Origin: Microbaculum marinum
GTDB lineage: Bacteria > Pseudomonadota > Alphaproteobacteria > Rhizobiales > Tepidamorphaceae
Reading direction: 5' to 3' (one strand)
Assembly: GCF_042646165.1 (NCBI RefSeq)
Contig: NZ_JBHRTC010000024.1
DNA: 64,000 bases
Shown here: piece by piece, positions 18,793 through 27,515 of the stretch
Layout: every line of letters begins with the position of its first letter
How positions within the stretch are numbered: the first letter of the stretch is position 1
The notes under the pieces: generated by a model
Told to the model about the DNA's origin: nothing
The model's input: the letters and a program-made list of their open reading frames with translations, nothing else
Databases searched by the model: none
Program-made: the position numbers and the translations under genes

Positions 18793-19122
18793 ATGATCAG
18801 ACAGGTTGGATTTGCCGCCGGTGCGTTCGCCGCGCTGTTGGGCTGCGCCGCGCAGGCGGCCGACGATCCGGAGGCCGGGCATGCTCTCGTCGAGCAAAGG
18901 TGCGCCGGCTGCCATGCGATCGAGGCGACGGGCGAAAGCCCCAATCCCGATGCGCCGCCGTTCCGCACGTTCAAGTCGAAATGGCCGCTGGAGAATCTGG
19001 AGGAGGCGCTGGCGGAAGGTATCGTGGTCGGCCACGAAGGCCAGGAAATGCCGGAGTTCACCTTCGAACCCGAGCAGATCTCCGATATCATCGCCTATCT
19101 CGATCGGGTCGGCGACAGCTAG
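18793..19122 (+). CDS. Small secreted c-type cytochrome
   Basis: This 109-residue protein has an N-terminal export signal and one haem-binding motif CAGCH (C37, C40, H41), with a probable axial Met in GQEMPEF. The signal ends either at a normal AQAAD site or at the lipobox-like LLGC18, so it could be periplasmic or lipid-anchored. The start is fixed by a near-perfect aaggagg site. It lies 4 bases before mmcB and may be read through into it. Class I cytochromes of this size carry electrons between periplasmic enzymes; the partner here is unknown. Confidence 0.9.
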   Translation: MIRQVGFAAGAFAALLGCAAQAADDPEAGHALVEQRCAGCHAIEATGESPNPDAPPFRTFKSKWPLENLEEALAEGIVVGHEGQEMPEFTFEPEQISDIIAYLDRVGDS

Positions 19123-19126
19123 GCAC

Positions 19127-19612
19127 ATGTTCGCACCGAGCACTGCGGAGCTTCTGGCGGACGGCCGCCAGTCCGAGGCGGCGCTGGCGGTGCAGCGGGG
19201 CACCGGGCGGCTCTTGCGCGCGCTCGGGTTCTCGCTGGTCACCGAGTTGCCGCTCGCCTCGGGCCGCCGAGCCGACATCGTCGCGCTGTCGCCCAGGGGA
19301 GACTTCTGGATCGTCGAGATCAAGTCGAGCCTGGCCGACCTGCGGGCGGACGCCAAGTGGCCGGAGTACCGGCTGCACTGCGACCGGCTCTTCTTCGCCG
19401 CGCCGCCGGCGCTCGGCCGGGAGATCTTCCCCGCCGAAGCCGGCTTCATCGCAGCCGACGCCTATGGCGCGGAGATCCTCGACGACGCCCCGGAGCACCG
19501 CCTCTCAGGCGCGACGCGACGGGCGATGATGCTACGGTTCGCCCGCTGCGCCGCGCTGCGCCTGCACGGTCTGGCGGATCCGACCATGCGGTTCGACGAG
19601 ACGGCAATCTAG
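19127..19612 (+). CDS. mmcB: MmcB family DNA-repair protein
   Basis: This 161-residue protein matches the MmcB family: VQRGTGRLLRALGF, then the nuclease-like core SGRRADIVALSPRGDFWIVEIKSS, where the D and E-x-K residues form a PD-(D/E)XK-type site, and a C-terminal RFARCAALRLHGLADP. In Caulobacter MmcB is a SOS-induced factor needed for tolerance to DNA crosslinks and alkylation. Only four bases separate it from the cytochrome gene, which looks accidental in function but suggests shared transcription. I see no clear LexA box upstream, so its control here is unclear. Confidence 0.85.
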   Translation: MFAPSTAELLADGRQSEAALAVQRGTGRLLRALGFSLVTELPLASGRRADIVALSPRGDFWIVEIKSSLADLRADAKWPEYRLHCDRLFFAAPPALGREIFPAEAGFIAADAYGAEILDDAPEHRLSGATRRAMMLRFARCAALRLHGLADPTMRFDETAI

Positions 19613-19682
19613 GGGCCCGCGTACCGCCGATCGCCAGACCCCCGCGACCGATATCAGCAAGACCAACGGGTGAGGGAACTGC

Positions 19683-20429
19683 ATGTCGAAGACCATTCTG
19701 ATTACCGGCGCGAGCCGTGGCATCGGGGCGGCGACGGCGCGGCTGGCGGGGGCCCGCGGCTGGGCCGTCGGCGTCAACTACGCCGGCAACGCCGAGGCGG
19801 GGGCCGCCACCGTGAAGGCGGTCGAGGCCGCGGGCGGCAAGGCGATCGCGATAAAGGGAGACGTCGCCGAGGAGGCCGACGTGATAGCCATGTTCGACGC
19901 CACCGAAGCCGCGTTCGGCAAGCTCGACGGCGTCGTCGTGAACGCCGGCATCCTCGATGTCGCGGCGCAGCTGGCCGACATGCCGGTGGAACGCCTGCGC
20001 AAAGTGTTCGACGTCAACATCCTCGGCGCGGCGCTGACCGCGCGGGAGGCGGCGCGGCGCCTGTCGACCGGGCGCGGCGGCAACGGCGGCAGCGTGGTCG
20101 TGGTTTCATCGGCGGCGGCCCGTCTGGGCGGCGCCGACGAGCGGATCGACTACGCGCTGAGCAAGGGCGCGATGGACACCATGGCAATCGGCATGTCGAA
20201 GGAGCTCGGACCGGAGGGGATCCGCGTCAATTCGATCCGGCCCGGACTGATCGTGACCGACATCCACGCAAGCGGCGGCCAGCCCGAGCGCGCCAACACG
20301 CTCGGCGGCGGAACGCCGCTGAGGCGCGCCGGCACTGCCGAGGAGGTCGGCGAGGCGATCGTCTGGCTGCTCGACGATGCATCTTCCTACGTCACCGGTG
20401 CGCTTCTGGACGTGACGGGCGGACGCTGA
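19683..20429 (+). CDS. Short-chain dehydrogenase/reductase (SDR) family oxidoreductase
   Basis: This 248-residue protein is a classical SDR. The cofactor loop is TGASRGIG (residues 8-15). The NAG motif is VVNAGIL, the catalytic Ser region is VVVSSAAARLGG, and the catalytic pair is YALSKGAM. The C-terminal VTGALLDVTGGR is the usual closing strand. NADP(H) is suggested by the Arg after the first glycine of the loop. It resembles FabG-like sugar or ketone reductases. The stop overlaps the ATG of the transglycosylase gene by one base. Substrate not predictable. Confidence 0.9.
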   Translation: MSKTILITGASRGIGAATARLAGARGWAVGVNYAGNAEAGAATVKAVEAAGGKAIAIKGDVAEEADVIAMFDATEAAFGKLDGVVVNAGILDVAAQLADMPVERLRKVFDVNILGAALTAREAARRLSTGRGGNGGSVVVVSSAAARLGGADERIDYALSKGAMDTMAIGMSKELGPEGIRVNSIRPGLIVTDIHASGGQPERANTLGGGTPLRRAGTAEEVGEAIVWLLDDASSYVTGALLDVTGGR

Positions 20430-21685
20430 TGCCGCCCTTTCGAGACGGGGACCACGCAGTGAAGCTGATATCTCTCCTCCTGGCCCTGGTCGTCGCGGCC
20501 TTGGCGCCCCAGTCCGCGAGCGCGCAGTCGAAGCAGGCCCTGGAAGGGCAGTTCCGCGGCTGGCTCGAGCAGACGGTGTGGCCGGCGGCCAGCCGCCAGG
20601 GCGTGTCGCGAACGACCTTCGACCAGGCGCTCGGCGGCATCGGGCTCGACTGGTCCCTGCCGGGGCTCGATCCCTCCGGCACCGGGCCCCAGGTGAACTG
20701 GCAGTCGGAGTTTTCCGCGCCGGGCCGGTACATGGCCGAGGCCAACGTCGCGCCGCTGGTCGGTATCGGCCGCGGGCTGATGGGCCAGTGGAAGTCGACG
20801 CTGGACGCCGTCGAACGGCGCTACGGCGTGCCGAGGGAGATCGTCGTGGCGATATGGGGCCGCGAATCGGCGTTCGGCCGCGCCTCGATCCCGAAGAACG
20901 CGGTCCAGACCATCGCCACGCGGGCCTTCGTCGGCGAGCGCCGCGACCTGTTCCTGCCCGAACTGGTCGCCGCCCTGAAGATACTGCAGGGCGACCACAT
21001 CCCGCTGTCGCAGATGAAGAGTTCGGTCGCCGGCGCGCTCGGGCAGCCGCAGTTCCTGCCGTCGAAATATCTCGAATATGCAGTTGATTTCGACGGAAAC
21101 GGCACGCGGGACATCTGGAACTCGGTGCCCGACACGCTCGCCTCGATCGCCAACTACCTGCGCCAGCACGGCTGGCAGCCGGGCCAGCACTGGGGCTACG
21201 AGGCGCTGGTCCCCGACACCGTCAATTGCGCGGTGGAGGGCCCCGAACAGCCCTACTCGCTGAGCGAATGGCAGAAGGCCGGCGTCACCCGCGTCGACGG
21301 CTCGCCGCTGCCGGGAAGCGCGCGCGACGCCCGCCATCTGATGATGCCGGCCGGCCGGCTCGGCCCCGCCTTCATCGTCTCGAAGAACTTCTACGTCCTG
21401 AAGGAGTACAACGAGTCCGACCTCTACGCGCTGTTCGTCGGTCATGTCGCGGACCGGCTGGGCGCCGATGCGCGCATTTCCGGCAAGTGGGCCACGACCG
21501 CCGGGTTCAGGCGCGGCGACGTGCGCGCCATGCAGGAGCGGCTCGTGGCGAAGGGCTACGACGTGGGCGGCGCCGACGGCCTCGTCGGATTCAAGACCCG
21601 CACCGCCATCGGCATGTGGCAGCGCCAGGCCGGGATGGCGCCGACCTGCTTTCCCGACGCGGACCTGATCGGGTCGATCCGCTAG
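20429..21685 (+). CDS. Secreted lytic murein transglycosylase (MltB-type) with C-terminal peptidoglycan-binding domain
   Basis: This protein of up to 418 residues cleaves peptidoglycan strands in the periplasm. The catalytic Glu is in AIWGRESAFGRASI, and the MltB-family blocks GALGQPQFLPSKYL and DIWNSVPDTLASIANYL follow. The last 65 residues form a PG_binding_1 domain (RRGDVRAMQERLVAKGYDVGGADGLVGFKTRTAI). The ATG at 20429 overlaps the SDR stop. An in-frame GTG at 20459 gives a cleaner signal peptide (VKLISLLLALVVAALAP, cut near SASAQ) and has ggggac upstream, so it may be the true start. Confidence 0.9.
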   Translation: MPPFRDGDHAVKLISLLLALVVAALAPQSASAQSKQALEGQFRGWLEQTVWPAASRQGVSRTTFDQALGGIGLDWSLPGLDPSGTGPQVNWQSEFSAPGRYMAEANVAPLVGIGRGLMGQWKSTLDAVERRYGVPREIVVAIWGRESAFGRASIPKNAVQTIATRAFVGERRDLFLPELVAALKILQGDHIPLSQMKSSVAGALGQPQFLPSKYLEYAVDFDGNGTRDIWNSVPDTLASIANYLRQHGWQPGQHWGYEALVPDTVNCAVEGPEQPYSLSEWQKAGVTRVDGSPLPGSARDARHLMMPAGRLGPAFIVSKNFYVLKEYNESDLYALFVGHVADRLGADARISGKWATTAGFRRGDVRAMQERLVAKGYDVGGADGLVGFKTRTAIGMWQRQAGMAPTCFPDADLIGSIR

Positions 21686-21806
21686 CGGTGCAGGTCAACG
21701 TTTTCGCTTTGCCGGATTTCACTCCTGCATGGGCGGCCGGTGCCAGGAGACACTATTTCTGATAGCGCAACATCCCGGCGGCAACCGGCGAGACGGAGCT
21801 GATCGC

Positions 21807-23228
21807 ATGACGGACACCACCACTCCGACATTCGGGTCTATCCTCGCGGCGTTCAGGCGGGTCGAGGAGAGAAGCGAGAACGCGCAGCCGGACCGCTTCG
21901 CGGCGGAAGCACTGGAGCGCAACAAGCGGGAGGGACTGATCCTGGCGGTCAAGGCGCGCTGGATCGCCCTGGCCGCGATCGCGATCCTGATCGCCGTCCT
22001 GAACCGGACCTGGGACCAGCTCTACTACGAGGCGCTGCTCGTCGGCTTCGCGCTGATCGGCTGGGCGCAACTCAGGGTCGGCCGCGTCGGCAAGTCGCGC
22101 GTCGAGCTGCTGCTGATGTTCTGCGACCTCGCCCTGATGACCTTCACCCTGGTCGTGCCGAATCCCTTCAGCCCGGACACGGGCCCTCTGGCCATGCAGT
22201 ACCGCTATGCCGGTTTCGTGTTCTTCTTCGTGCTGCTGGCCGGCGGCACCCTGTCCTATTCCTGGCGCACCATCGTCGCCATGGGCACCTGGACGGCAAG
22301 CCTCTGGCTCTGTGCGCTCGCCGTGGTGATGCTGCTGCCGACGCGCTACCCGGAGCTCAGCGTGCAGTTCCGCGACCTGTTTGCAGGCTGGCCGGACATC
22401 CTCCAGCATCTCGACCCGAATTCCTTCGAGGCGCCGCACCGCATCCAGGAAGCGATCGTCTTCTTCATCGTCGCCTGCATCCTGGCGCTCGGCGTCCGCC
22501 GCTCGAACTACCTCGTCATGCAGCAGGCGGCGCTGGAGCGGGAGCGGGCCAATCTCGCCCGCTACTTCTCGCCCAACGTCGTCGAACAGCTGGCTCACAA
22601 CGACCAACCCCTGAAGGAGGTGCGCGCGCAGAAGGTGGCCGTCCTGTTCGTCGACATCGTCGGCTTCTCCGCCTTTGCCGACACGCGCGATCCGGTCGCC
22701 ATCATCGCCACGCTGCGCGACTTCCACGCGTTGATGGAAAGCGAGGTGTTCCGTCACAACGGCACCCTCGACAAGTATCTGGGCGACGGCCTGATGGCAA
22801 CCTTCGGCACCCCGATCGCCGGCGATACCGACGCCGGCAACGCTCTAAGGTGCGCCCGCGCCATGCTCAGGTCCGCGACCGAATGGAACGAGGCGCGCGT
22901 CGCCCGGGGCGAGGCACCGGTTCCGGTCAGCTTCGGCCTGCACTACGGCGATGCCGTGCTCGGCGACATCGGCGCGACACGGCTCGAATTCGCCGTGATC
23001 GGGACGACGGTCAACGTCGCCAGCCGGCTCGAGGCGATGACCCGCAGCCTCGGCGCGCCGATCGTCGTCAGCGACGACCTGCTGTGCCGGGCCCGCGAGG
23101 AGGCAAGCTGCCCGGACGGCGAATTCGACGGTTTCGAGAAGAAGCCGGCGCAGGCAGTGCGCGGCCTGGCGCAGCCGCTCGACGTGTGGATGCTGGTACC
23201 GGACATGCCGACGATGGGCACGGCCTGA
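21807..23228 (+). CDS. Membrane-bound class III adenylate/guanylate cyclase
   Basis: This 473-residue inner-membrane protein has an N-terminal cytosolic stretch of about 45 residues and about six membrane segments (residues 50-250). The segment ERERANLARYFSPNVVEQLA precedes a C-terminal cyclase domain. The metal Asp residues lie in FVDIVGFSAF and KYLGDGLMATFG, with the Asn/Arg pair in TVNVASRLEAM. The usual Asp before VIG is Glu here (LEFAVIG). The start MTDTTTPTFGS is preferred to an upstream one inside the intergenic region. It lies immediately before the AT-rich island and is the second cyclase within 6 kb. Confidence 0.9.
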   Translation: MTDTTTPTFGSILAAFRRVEERSENAQPDRFAAEALERNKREGLILAVKARWIALAAIAILIAVLNRTWDQLYYEALLVGFALIGWAQLRVGRVGKSRVELLLMFCDLALMTFTLVVPNPFSPDTGPLAMQYRYAGFVFFFVLLAGGTLSYSWRTIVAMGTWTASLWLCALAVVMLLPTRYPELSVQFRDLFAGWPDILQHLDPNSFEAPHRIQEAIVFFIVACILALGVRRSNYLVMQQAALERERANLARYFSPNVVEQLAHNDQPLKEVRAQKVAVLFVDIVGFSAFADTRDPVAIIATLRDFHALMESEVFRHNGTLDKYLGDGLMATFGTPIAGDTDAGNALRCARAMLRSATEWNEARVARGEAPVPVSFGLHYGDAVLGDIGATRLEFAVIGTTVNVASRLEAMTRSLGAPIVVSDDLLCRAREEASCPDGEFDGFEKKPAQAVRGLAQPLDVWMLVPDMPTMGTA

Positions 23229-23639
23229 GGCGTCCAGTCCACGGCCCGTCAAGGGCCTATCGTGATAGCGGGGTGCGTGCAAACCGGCATTTATATCGAT
23301 TGTCGAATATTTCGGCAGTTATTTTTGATATCGCTATATACATCATCAACTTTGTATCAACTTCTCTGACTTTTGACTCCAATCACTAAAGTATTTTCTG
23401 ATATTAATTGACATTTTTCCGCCTATTACGCGGTGCGCCTATAATGTTTGTTTGATACATGCTTATACCGTGTTCGGAACTATTCCTAGTTTGATCTGAT
23501 TGACTGAAGATTTGACCACATAAATAATTATGCGGGCATTTCTACCCAAGATTCTCTATCTGGTTGCAATTAAGTCATTTTTGAGATATGTACAAATATA
23601 AACGTATCAGTGGACCTAAATTTTTGGGCGGTATTCGTG
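23229..23639. other. AT-rich gene-free stretch at the left side of the island
   Basis: About 410 bases in which composition changes sharply from GC-rich to AT-rich near 23285. Perfect TTGACA (23408-23413) and TATAAT (23440-23445) hexamers are both present, but 26 bases apart, which is too far for a standard promoter. A weak hairpin (GGCCC...GGGCC, about 23242-23258) follows the cyclase stop. No tRNA, direct-repeat pair or integrase remnant was seen. Confidence 0.6.
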
Positions 23640-24143
23640 ATGCGACTTTCGTCTCTATCAATGGCCTCCTTTTTTATTTTTGCAGCTAATAGTTTTGCAT
23701 TTGCTCAGCAAGAGGATTTTTCATTTAATTCTCTTCGAAATATGAGCAGTTTCGAGAGGAGCTTGCTGGAAAGCGCTATTAAGACTGGTCAATTGCGTAA
23801 CGTGAGTAGACCTTCCGAGAGAGAGATTTATTTTGACGGAATCAGTTATGGAGACAGGGACGACATCTCTCTGTTTATTCAATTAATTATATTGGATGTT
23901 TGCCCAGCGTGTTCGACTACCACCAGCGGAAGCACGGTTCGAGTTAAATATGGCGGTGGGTCGAGTAGCGGCAGAGATACTTACGCGGTCGATCGAAGCG
24001 ATGATTACTATGCCGATAAGGTCGAGGAAAACTGCGAAGAATTGCTTGATAGGCACAAGTACGACCGAGATAGTAAAGATATACTTATTATTGAGGATAA
24101 TGACGACGATAATAAAATAGCTATATGTTTCCACCGAGATTAA
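23640..24143 (+). CDS. Orphan secreted protein in AT-rich island
   Basis: This protein of 167 residues is not recognised. It has a clear signal peptide (MRLSSLSMASFFIFAANSFA, cut near FAQQ). The mature part holds a CPAC pair in LDVCPACSTTTSG, a Gly/Ser stretch, and a highly acidic end (IIEDNDDDNKIAICFHRD) with four Cys in total in the mature chain. Disulfide bonds in the periplasm or outside are likely. A GTG ten codons earlier is an alternative start. Codon use is AT-rich, unlike all flanking genes, which points to horizontal acquisition. It is followed 22 bases later by a membrane-protein gene on the same strand. Confidence 0.65.
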   Translation: MRLSSLSMASFFIFAANSFAFAQQEDFSFNSLRNMSSFERSLLESAIKTGQLRNVSRPSEREIYFDGISYGDRDDISLFIQLIILDVCPACSTTTSGSTVRVKYGGGSSSGRDTYAVDRSDDYYADKVEENCEELLDRHKYDRDSKDILIIEDNDDDNKIAICFHRD

Positions 24144-24165
24144 AGAACGTTTTATATGTCGAATT

Positions 24166-24780
24166 ATGAAAAATATAGCCAATAATATTTGGTTCCGGGT
24201 TTTTCTGACACTAGTAGTATCGATAGTTATTTCAATTTTTGTCTACAAAATCGCATGGAATATGACCTATTACTACAGTGCGCCGCTGAAATTTATTGAA
24301 CAAGGCGAGCACGTTGCTGCCGAAATACGCAATATTCACGATAGCATAGGCGCCTCTTCCGTTGATTCGATCAAGTGCAAACTGATTATTTCCATGGAGC
24401 TATATAGTATTCAAAGTGGTATTTCTGAAAACGTACATAGAACAGAAACATTGTTTTCAAATCTCGCGCACACAAATGCACTCTTTTTGTCAATACTTTT
24501 TGTTCTATTTGTTAGTATTATATTTGCTATATTTCAAATGGCTAGTGCCTATGAAGATAATATTCCGCATAACAACCCAATAGAAATAGAGGGTGCAAGC
24601 ATTAAAATAAAGACCGGATATGTTTCATTAGCTGTTGCAATGATCTCAATGATCGCTTTGTCATTATATCTTCCCAATGCGCATGAAGTTAAGTTGCTTC
24701 CGGATTCAAAAACTACAGTTATTACTTTTGATGTCGACAATTTTTTTGACTTTTGTGCGCAATACATAAATGTAAAATAG
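24166..24780 (+). CDS. Orphan membrane protein in AT-rich island
   Basis: This 204-residue protein is not recognised. Membrane segments are visible at about residues 9-30 (FRVFLTLVVSIVISIFVYKIAW), 103-128 (NALFLSILFVLFVSIIFAIFQM) and 150-170 (YVSLAVAMISMIALSLYL). A loop of about 70 residues lies between the first two. AT-rich codon use matches the preceding secreted-protein gene, and both probably belong to one transferred unit. The pairing of a small secreted and a membrane protein is reminiscent of effector/immunity or secretion-accessory pairs, but no motif supports a function. Confidence 0.62.
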   Translation: MKNIANNIWFRVFLTLVVSIVISIFVYKIAWNMTYYYSAPLKFIEQGEHVAAEIRNIHDSIGASSVDSIKCKLIISMELYSIQSGISENVHRTETLFSNLAHTNALFLSILFVLFVSIIFAIFQMASAYEDNIPHNNPIEIEGASIKIKTGYVSLAVAMISMIALSLYLPNAHEVKLLPDSKTTVITFDVDNFFDFCAQYINVK

Positions 24781-24804
24781 ATTAATTTCTTGCTGGACGC
24801 CGTT

Positions 24805-24836
24805 GAACTGGAGGACCAGTTAGACGAACTGGAGGA
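24805..24836. repeat. Direct repeat GAACTGGAGGA, 21-base period, at the right edge of the island
   Basis: Two exact 11-base copies start at 24805 and 24826. They lie where AT-rich sequence gives way to GC-rich sequence, just beyond the 3' end of the convergent glycosylase gene. The 21-base period equals seven codons, and the plus-strand reading is LDAVELEDQLDELEEG, so this may be a coding remnant rather than an integration scar. Confidence 0.5.
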
Positions 24837-24844
24837 GGGACGCC

Positions 24845-25567
24845 CTACTCCCCGCCCGATCGCATCCGCTCCCGCAGCGCGTTCGGATCGTGGTTCTCGC
24901 CGATCGACATGGCGCAGATCCGCGAGATCTCGGTGTAGGAGCGCCCGCTCTCCTCCGCCCAGGCGTTGAGCTGGTCCTGGATCCGGCGCAGGTCCTTCTT
25001 CGAGGTCGGGCTCTCGGCGATGTCGAGGCCGGCGTCGCGCAGGCAGGCGATCATGTCCCTGGAGACGATGAAGCCGTCCTTGCCGAGGAAGCGCAGCAGG
25101 TACTGGCCGGTGTTGCCGCCAAGCCGCCTGCCGCGCTTGGCGAGGAAATCCATCAGCCCGACCTGGTCCTCCGGCGGCCAGCCCGCGAGGAACCGTCCGA
25201 AGCCCCCGTGCTCGTTTGTAACGTCGACCACGAAACGGGCATTGTCGCGCACCGCCATGATCTTTTGGGCGTTGCGGACGATGCGCGTGTCGGATGCCAG
25301 TTCGTGCCAGTAGTCGTCGGGCTGGAACAGCAGCCGCTTCGGCTCGAAGCCGAGGAAGGCCTCCTCGAAGCCCGGCCACTTGTTCTCGATGACGCTCCAG
25401 ACGAAGCCTGCGGAGAATATGCGCTTCGTCATCTCGGCGAGCACGCGATCGTCGGAGATCGCCGCCAGCTTGCGCGGTGCTGCGGGCCTGACCAGCAGCG
25501 TCTCGAGCGCCGCCGCACCGCCCTTGCGCTCGGCGGCACGCGCCTCGATCTCGGCGAAGGATTTCAT
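24845..25567 (-). CDS. DNA-3-methyladenine glycosylase I-type base-excision enzyme
   Basis: This 240-residue cytosolic protein fits the COG2818 (Tag-like) glycosylases. Typical blocks are the opening MKSFAEIEARAAERKGG, then AGFVWSVIENKWPGFEEAFLGFEP, ASDTRIVRNAQKIMAVRDNA, KRGRRLGGNTGQYLLRFLGKDGF, and the late PTSKKDLRRIQDQLNAWAEESGR. The family removes alkylated adenine from DNA; members of this branch differ from E. coli Tag in the C-terminal zinc site. The ATG at 25567 matches the family N-terminus. It is convergent with the AT-rich island genes. Confidence 0.88.
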   Translation of the reverse strand: MKSFAEIEARAAERKGGAAALETLLVRPAAPRKLAAISDDRVLAEMTKRIFSAGFVWSVIENKWPGFEEAFLGFEPKRLLFQPDDYWHELASDTRIVRNAQKIMAVRDNARFVVDVTNEHGGFGRFLAGWPPEDQVGLMDFLAKRGRRLGGNTGQYLLRFLGKDGFIVSRDMIACLRDAGLDIAESPTSKKDLRRIQDQLNAWAEESGRSYTEISRICAMSIGENHDPNALRERMRSGGE

Positions 25568-25650
25568 GGCGCCATCCGGATCGGCATCTGTGACCCCCAC
25601 ACTATCAACGTGCGCCGGTGAACGGCATCGCAAAAACCCGCGGGGTGACG

Positions 25651-26127
25651 TCAGGCCGTGAACCCGTCGCGCTTCAGGCGGACGACGACGAGATTGAGGG
25701 CCTGCAGGAAATCCGAGCGGTCTCGCGCCGAGAAGGGCGCCGGTCCGCCGGTCGTCTCGCCGGCCGACCTTAGGTCGGTCATCAGGTTGCGGGTCGCCAC
25801 CGCCATGCCGATCGTGCCCTCGTCGAATATCTTTCCCTTCGGCGAGATCACGTCGGCCCCTGCCTTGACGCAGCGGTCGGCGAGCGGGATGTCGGCGGTC
25901 ACCACGACCGCGCCGCGGGCGGCCCGCTCGGCGATCCAGTCGTCGGCGGCATCCGGACCGGCGGGCACGGCGACCCGCTCGATCAAGGGATCGCGCGGCA
26001 CGGCCATGAAGCTGTTAGTGACGACGTAGACCTTCAGCCCGTTGCGGCCGGCGACGCGGTAGACCTCGTCCTTGACCGGACAGGCATCGGCGTCGACGTA
26101 GATCTCGATGCGGCCGGCCCCGGTCAT
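25651..26127 (-). CDS. yaiI: YaiI/YqxD family (DUF188) protein
   Basis: This 158-residue protein has the DUF188 signature: IEIYVDADACPVKDEVYRVA near the start, and AARGAVVVTADIPLADRCVKAGADVISPKGKIFDE in the middle. The fold is PIN-like with conserved acidic residues, and the biochemical role is unknown. The ATG at 26127 overlaps the stop of the serine hydrolase gene (ATGA), so the open frame that runs on upstream is only a shadow. The two genes are probably on one transcript. Confidence 0.92.
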   Translation of the reverse strand: MTGAGRIEIYVDADACPVKDEVYRVAGRNGLKVYVVTNSFMAVPRDPLIERVAVPAGPDAADDWIAERAARGAVVVTADIPLADRCVKAGADVISPKGKIFDEGTIGMAVATRNLMTDLRSAGETTGGPAPFSARDRSDFLQALNLVVVRLKRDGFTA

Positions 26128-27365
26128 TCGCCCCTGGCCTGCCGTGCCAGGTCGTAGAGTTTCGCGATCATCGGCACGAGGTGGTCCTCGTCCCCGGCCG
26201 GCTGGCTGTTGGTGGCCGCGGAGACCAGCACGTCGCTCTCCGGGGAAAACAGGAACGCCATCCGGTAGCCCAGCGTCTCGCCCTCGTAGAACCAGACCTT
26301 TCCGACCTGCGGGTTGAAGACGCGAACCAGCCCGAGGCTGAAGCCGCGCGGATCCTCCGCGGTAACATCGTCGATCGGATCGCCGGTCCTGGTCGAGACG
26401 AAGGACAGGAACTCCTCGAGCTGCTCGGGCGGCAGGACCTTTCCGGAGAAGACCACGCGGATCCAGCGGGCCAGTTGCCGCGGCGTGCCGATGATGCCGC
26501 CGGCCGGCCCGGCCCAGCTGACGTCGGTCGTGCGGACGTCGCGGCCGATCATCGGTGCAAGAACCGCTTCGGCGCAATCGGGCTCGTACAGACCGCATTC
26601 CGGGTTGTTGAAATAGCCGCTTGCCGTACGGTCGAGCACGGCGTCCGGATAGGCGACCGGCTCGTAATGCATGTCGGTGAGGCCGGCCGGCTTGAACAGC
26701 TTCTCCTCGACGGCGTCCTTGTAGGACATGCCGGAGGCCTTCTCGGCGATCATGCCGGCGAGGACGTAGTTGGTGTTGGAGTAGAAGTAGCCCTCGTTCG
26801 GCGGCAGATCGACCGTGTCGCTGGGGTAGGCGTAGTCGATCAGGTCCTCCATGGTGTAGTGCCGGTCCGGGTCGGTGACCCAGAGCCGGCTCAGCGGCAG
26901 GCTCTCCGAATAGGTGGGCAGGCCGCTGGTCATGTTCAGGAGCCGCCGGATCGTGACGTTCTTCCATTCGGGATAAAGCGGCAGCCAGTCGCCGACGGTG
27001 TCGTCGATGTCGAGCTTGCCCTCGGCTTCGAGCGCCAGGATCAGGGCACCCGTGAAGGCCTTGGTGTTGCTGCCGATCTGGAACAGGGTGTCGCCGGAAA
27101 CCGGAACGCCGCCCCGTTCGGACGTGTCGCCGGCGAACAGTTCGATCGCCGGGCCGGGATCGCCGAGGCTCACATAGGCGGAAACGCCCGTGATCATCTC
27201 CGCCTCGCGCCGGTCCTCCAGGTAGCTGTCCACCACGGTCTGGAAGTCAGCGATGCTGGCGGCGCGGGCCTGCCCGGCAAGGCCGGCCGAAAGGGCGGCC
27301 GCAAGCAGCGCGGAAACCGCCGAAAGAGTGAACCGGGCGGCGCCCGTCGAGACTGTGCCGATCAT
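26124..27365 (-). CDS. Secreted serine hydrolase, beta-lactamase class C/DD-peptidase fold
   Basis: This 413-residue protein has a signal peptide of about 35 residues ending AGLAGQARA. It carries the class C triad motifs: S-x-x-K as SNTK in FQIGSNTKAFTGALIL, Y-x-N as YSNTNYVLAG, and a third box-like YEGETLGYRM in place of KTG or HxG. Such proteins hydrolyse esters, D-amino peptides or beta-lactams in the periplasm. Four Cys residues (ECGLYEPDC and others) suggest one disulfide. The start at 27365 is followed upstream by 150 bases without genes. The substrate is unknown. Confidence 0.88.
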   Translation of the reverse strand: MIGTVSTGAARFTLSAVSALLAAALSAGLAGQARAASIADFQTVVDSYLEDRREAEMITGVSAYVSLGDPGPAIELFAGDTSERGGVPVSGDTLFQIGSNTKAFTGALILALEAEGKLDIDDTVGDWLPLYPEWKNVTIRRLLNMTSGLPTYSESLPLSRLWVTDPDRHYTMEDLIDYAYPSDTVDLPPNEGYFYSNTNYVLAGMIAEKASGMSYKDAVEEKLFKPAGLTDMHYEPVAYPDAVLDRTASGYFNNPECGLYEPDCAEAVLAPMIGRDVRTTDVSWAGPAGGIIGTPRQLARWIRVVFSGKVLPPEQLEEFLSFVSTRTGDPIDDVTAEDPRGFSLGLVRVFNPQVGKVWFYEGETLGYRMAFLFSPESDVLVSAATNSQPAGDEDHLVPMIAKLYDLARQARGE

Positions 27366-27515
27366 CTGTTACCCCCGAATTCCGCTGCGGCGGCGGCGCA
27401 CCCGCCCGTCAGATTAGCTTGCCCACGAGTTCCATTGTCGACCCCCGCCTCCACTGCCGCGCGCCGACCGGCAACCCGTCCCACGCCGGGACGCCGCTGT
27501 CCGGGTCCCGCTGCA

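Noticed and set aside
23408..23445. Perfect TTGACA and TATAAT hexamers in the AT-rich region
   Set aside because: They are 26 bases apart, too far for a sigma-70 promoter; such hexamers are frequent in AT-rich DNA.
25651..26967. One long frame joining YaiI to upstream sequence
   Set aside because: YaiI starts at 26127 with ATGA coupling; the rest is a shadow of the serine hydrolase gene.
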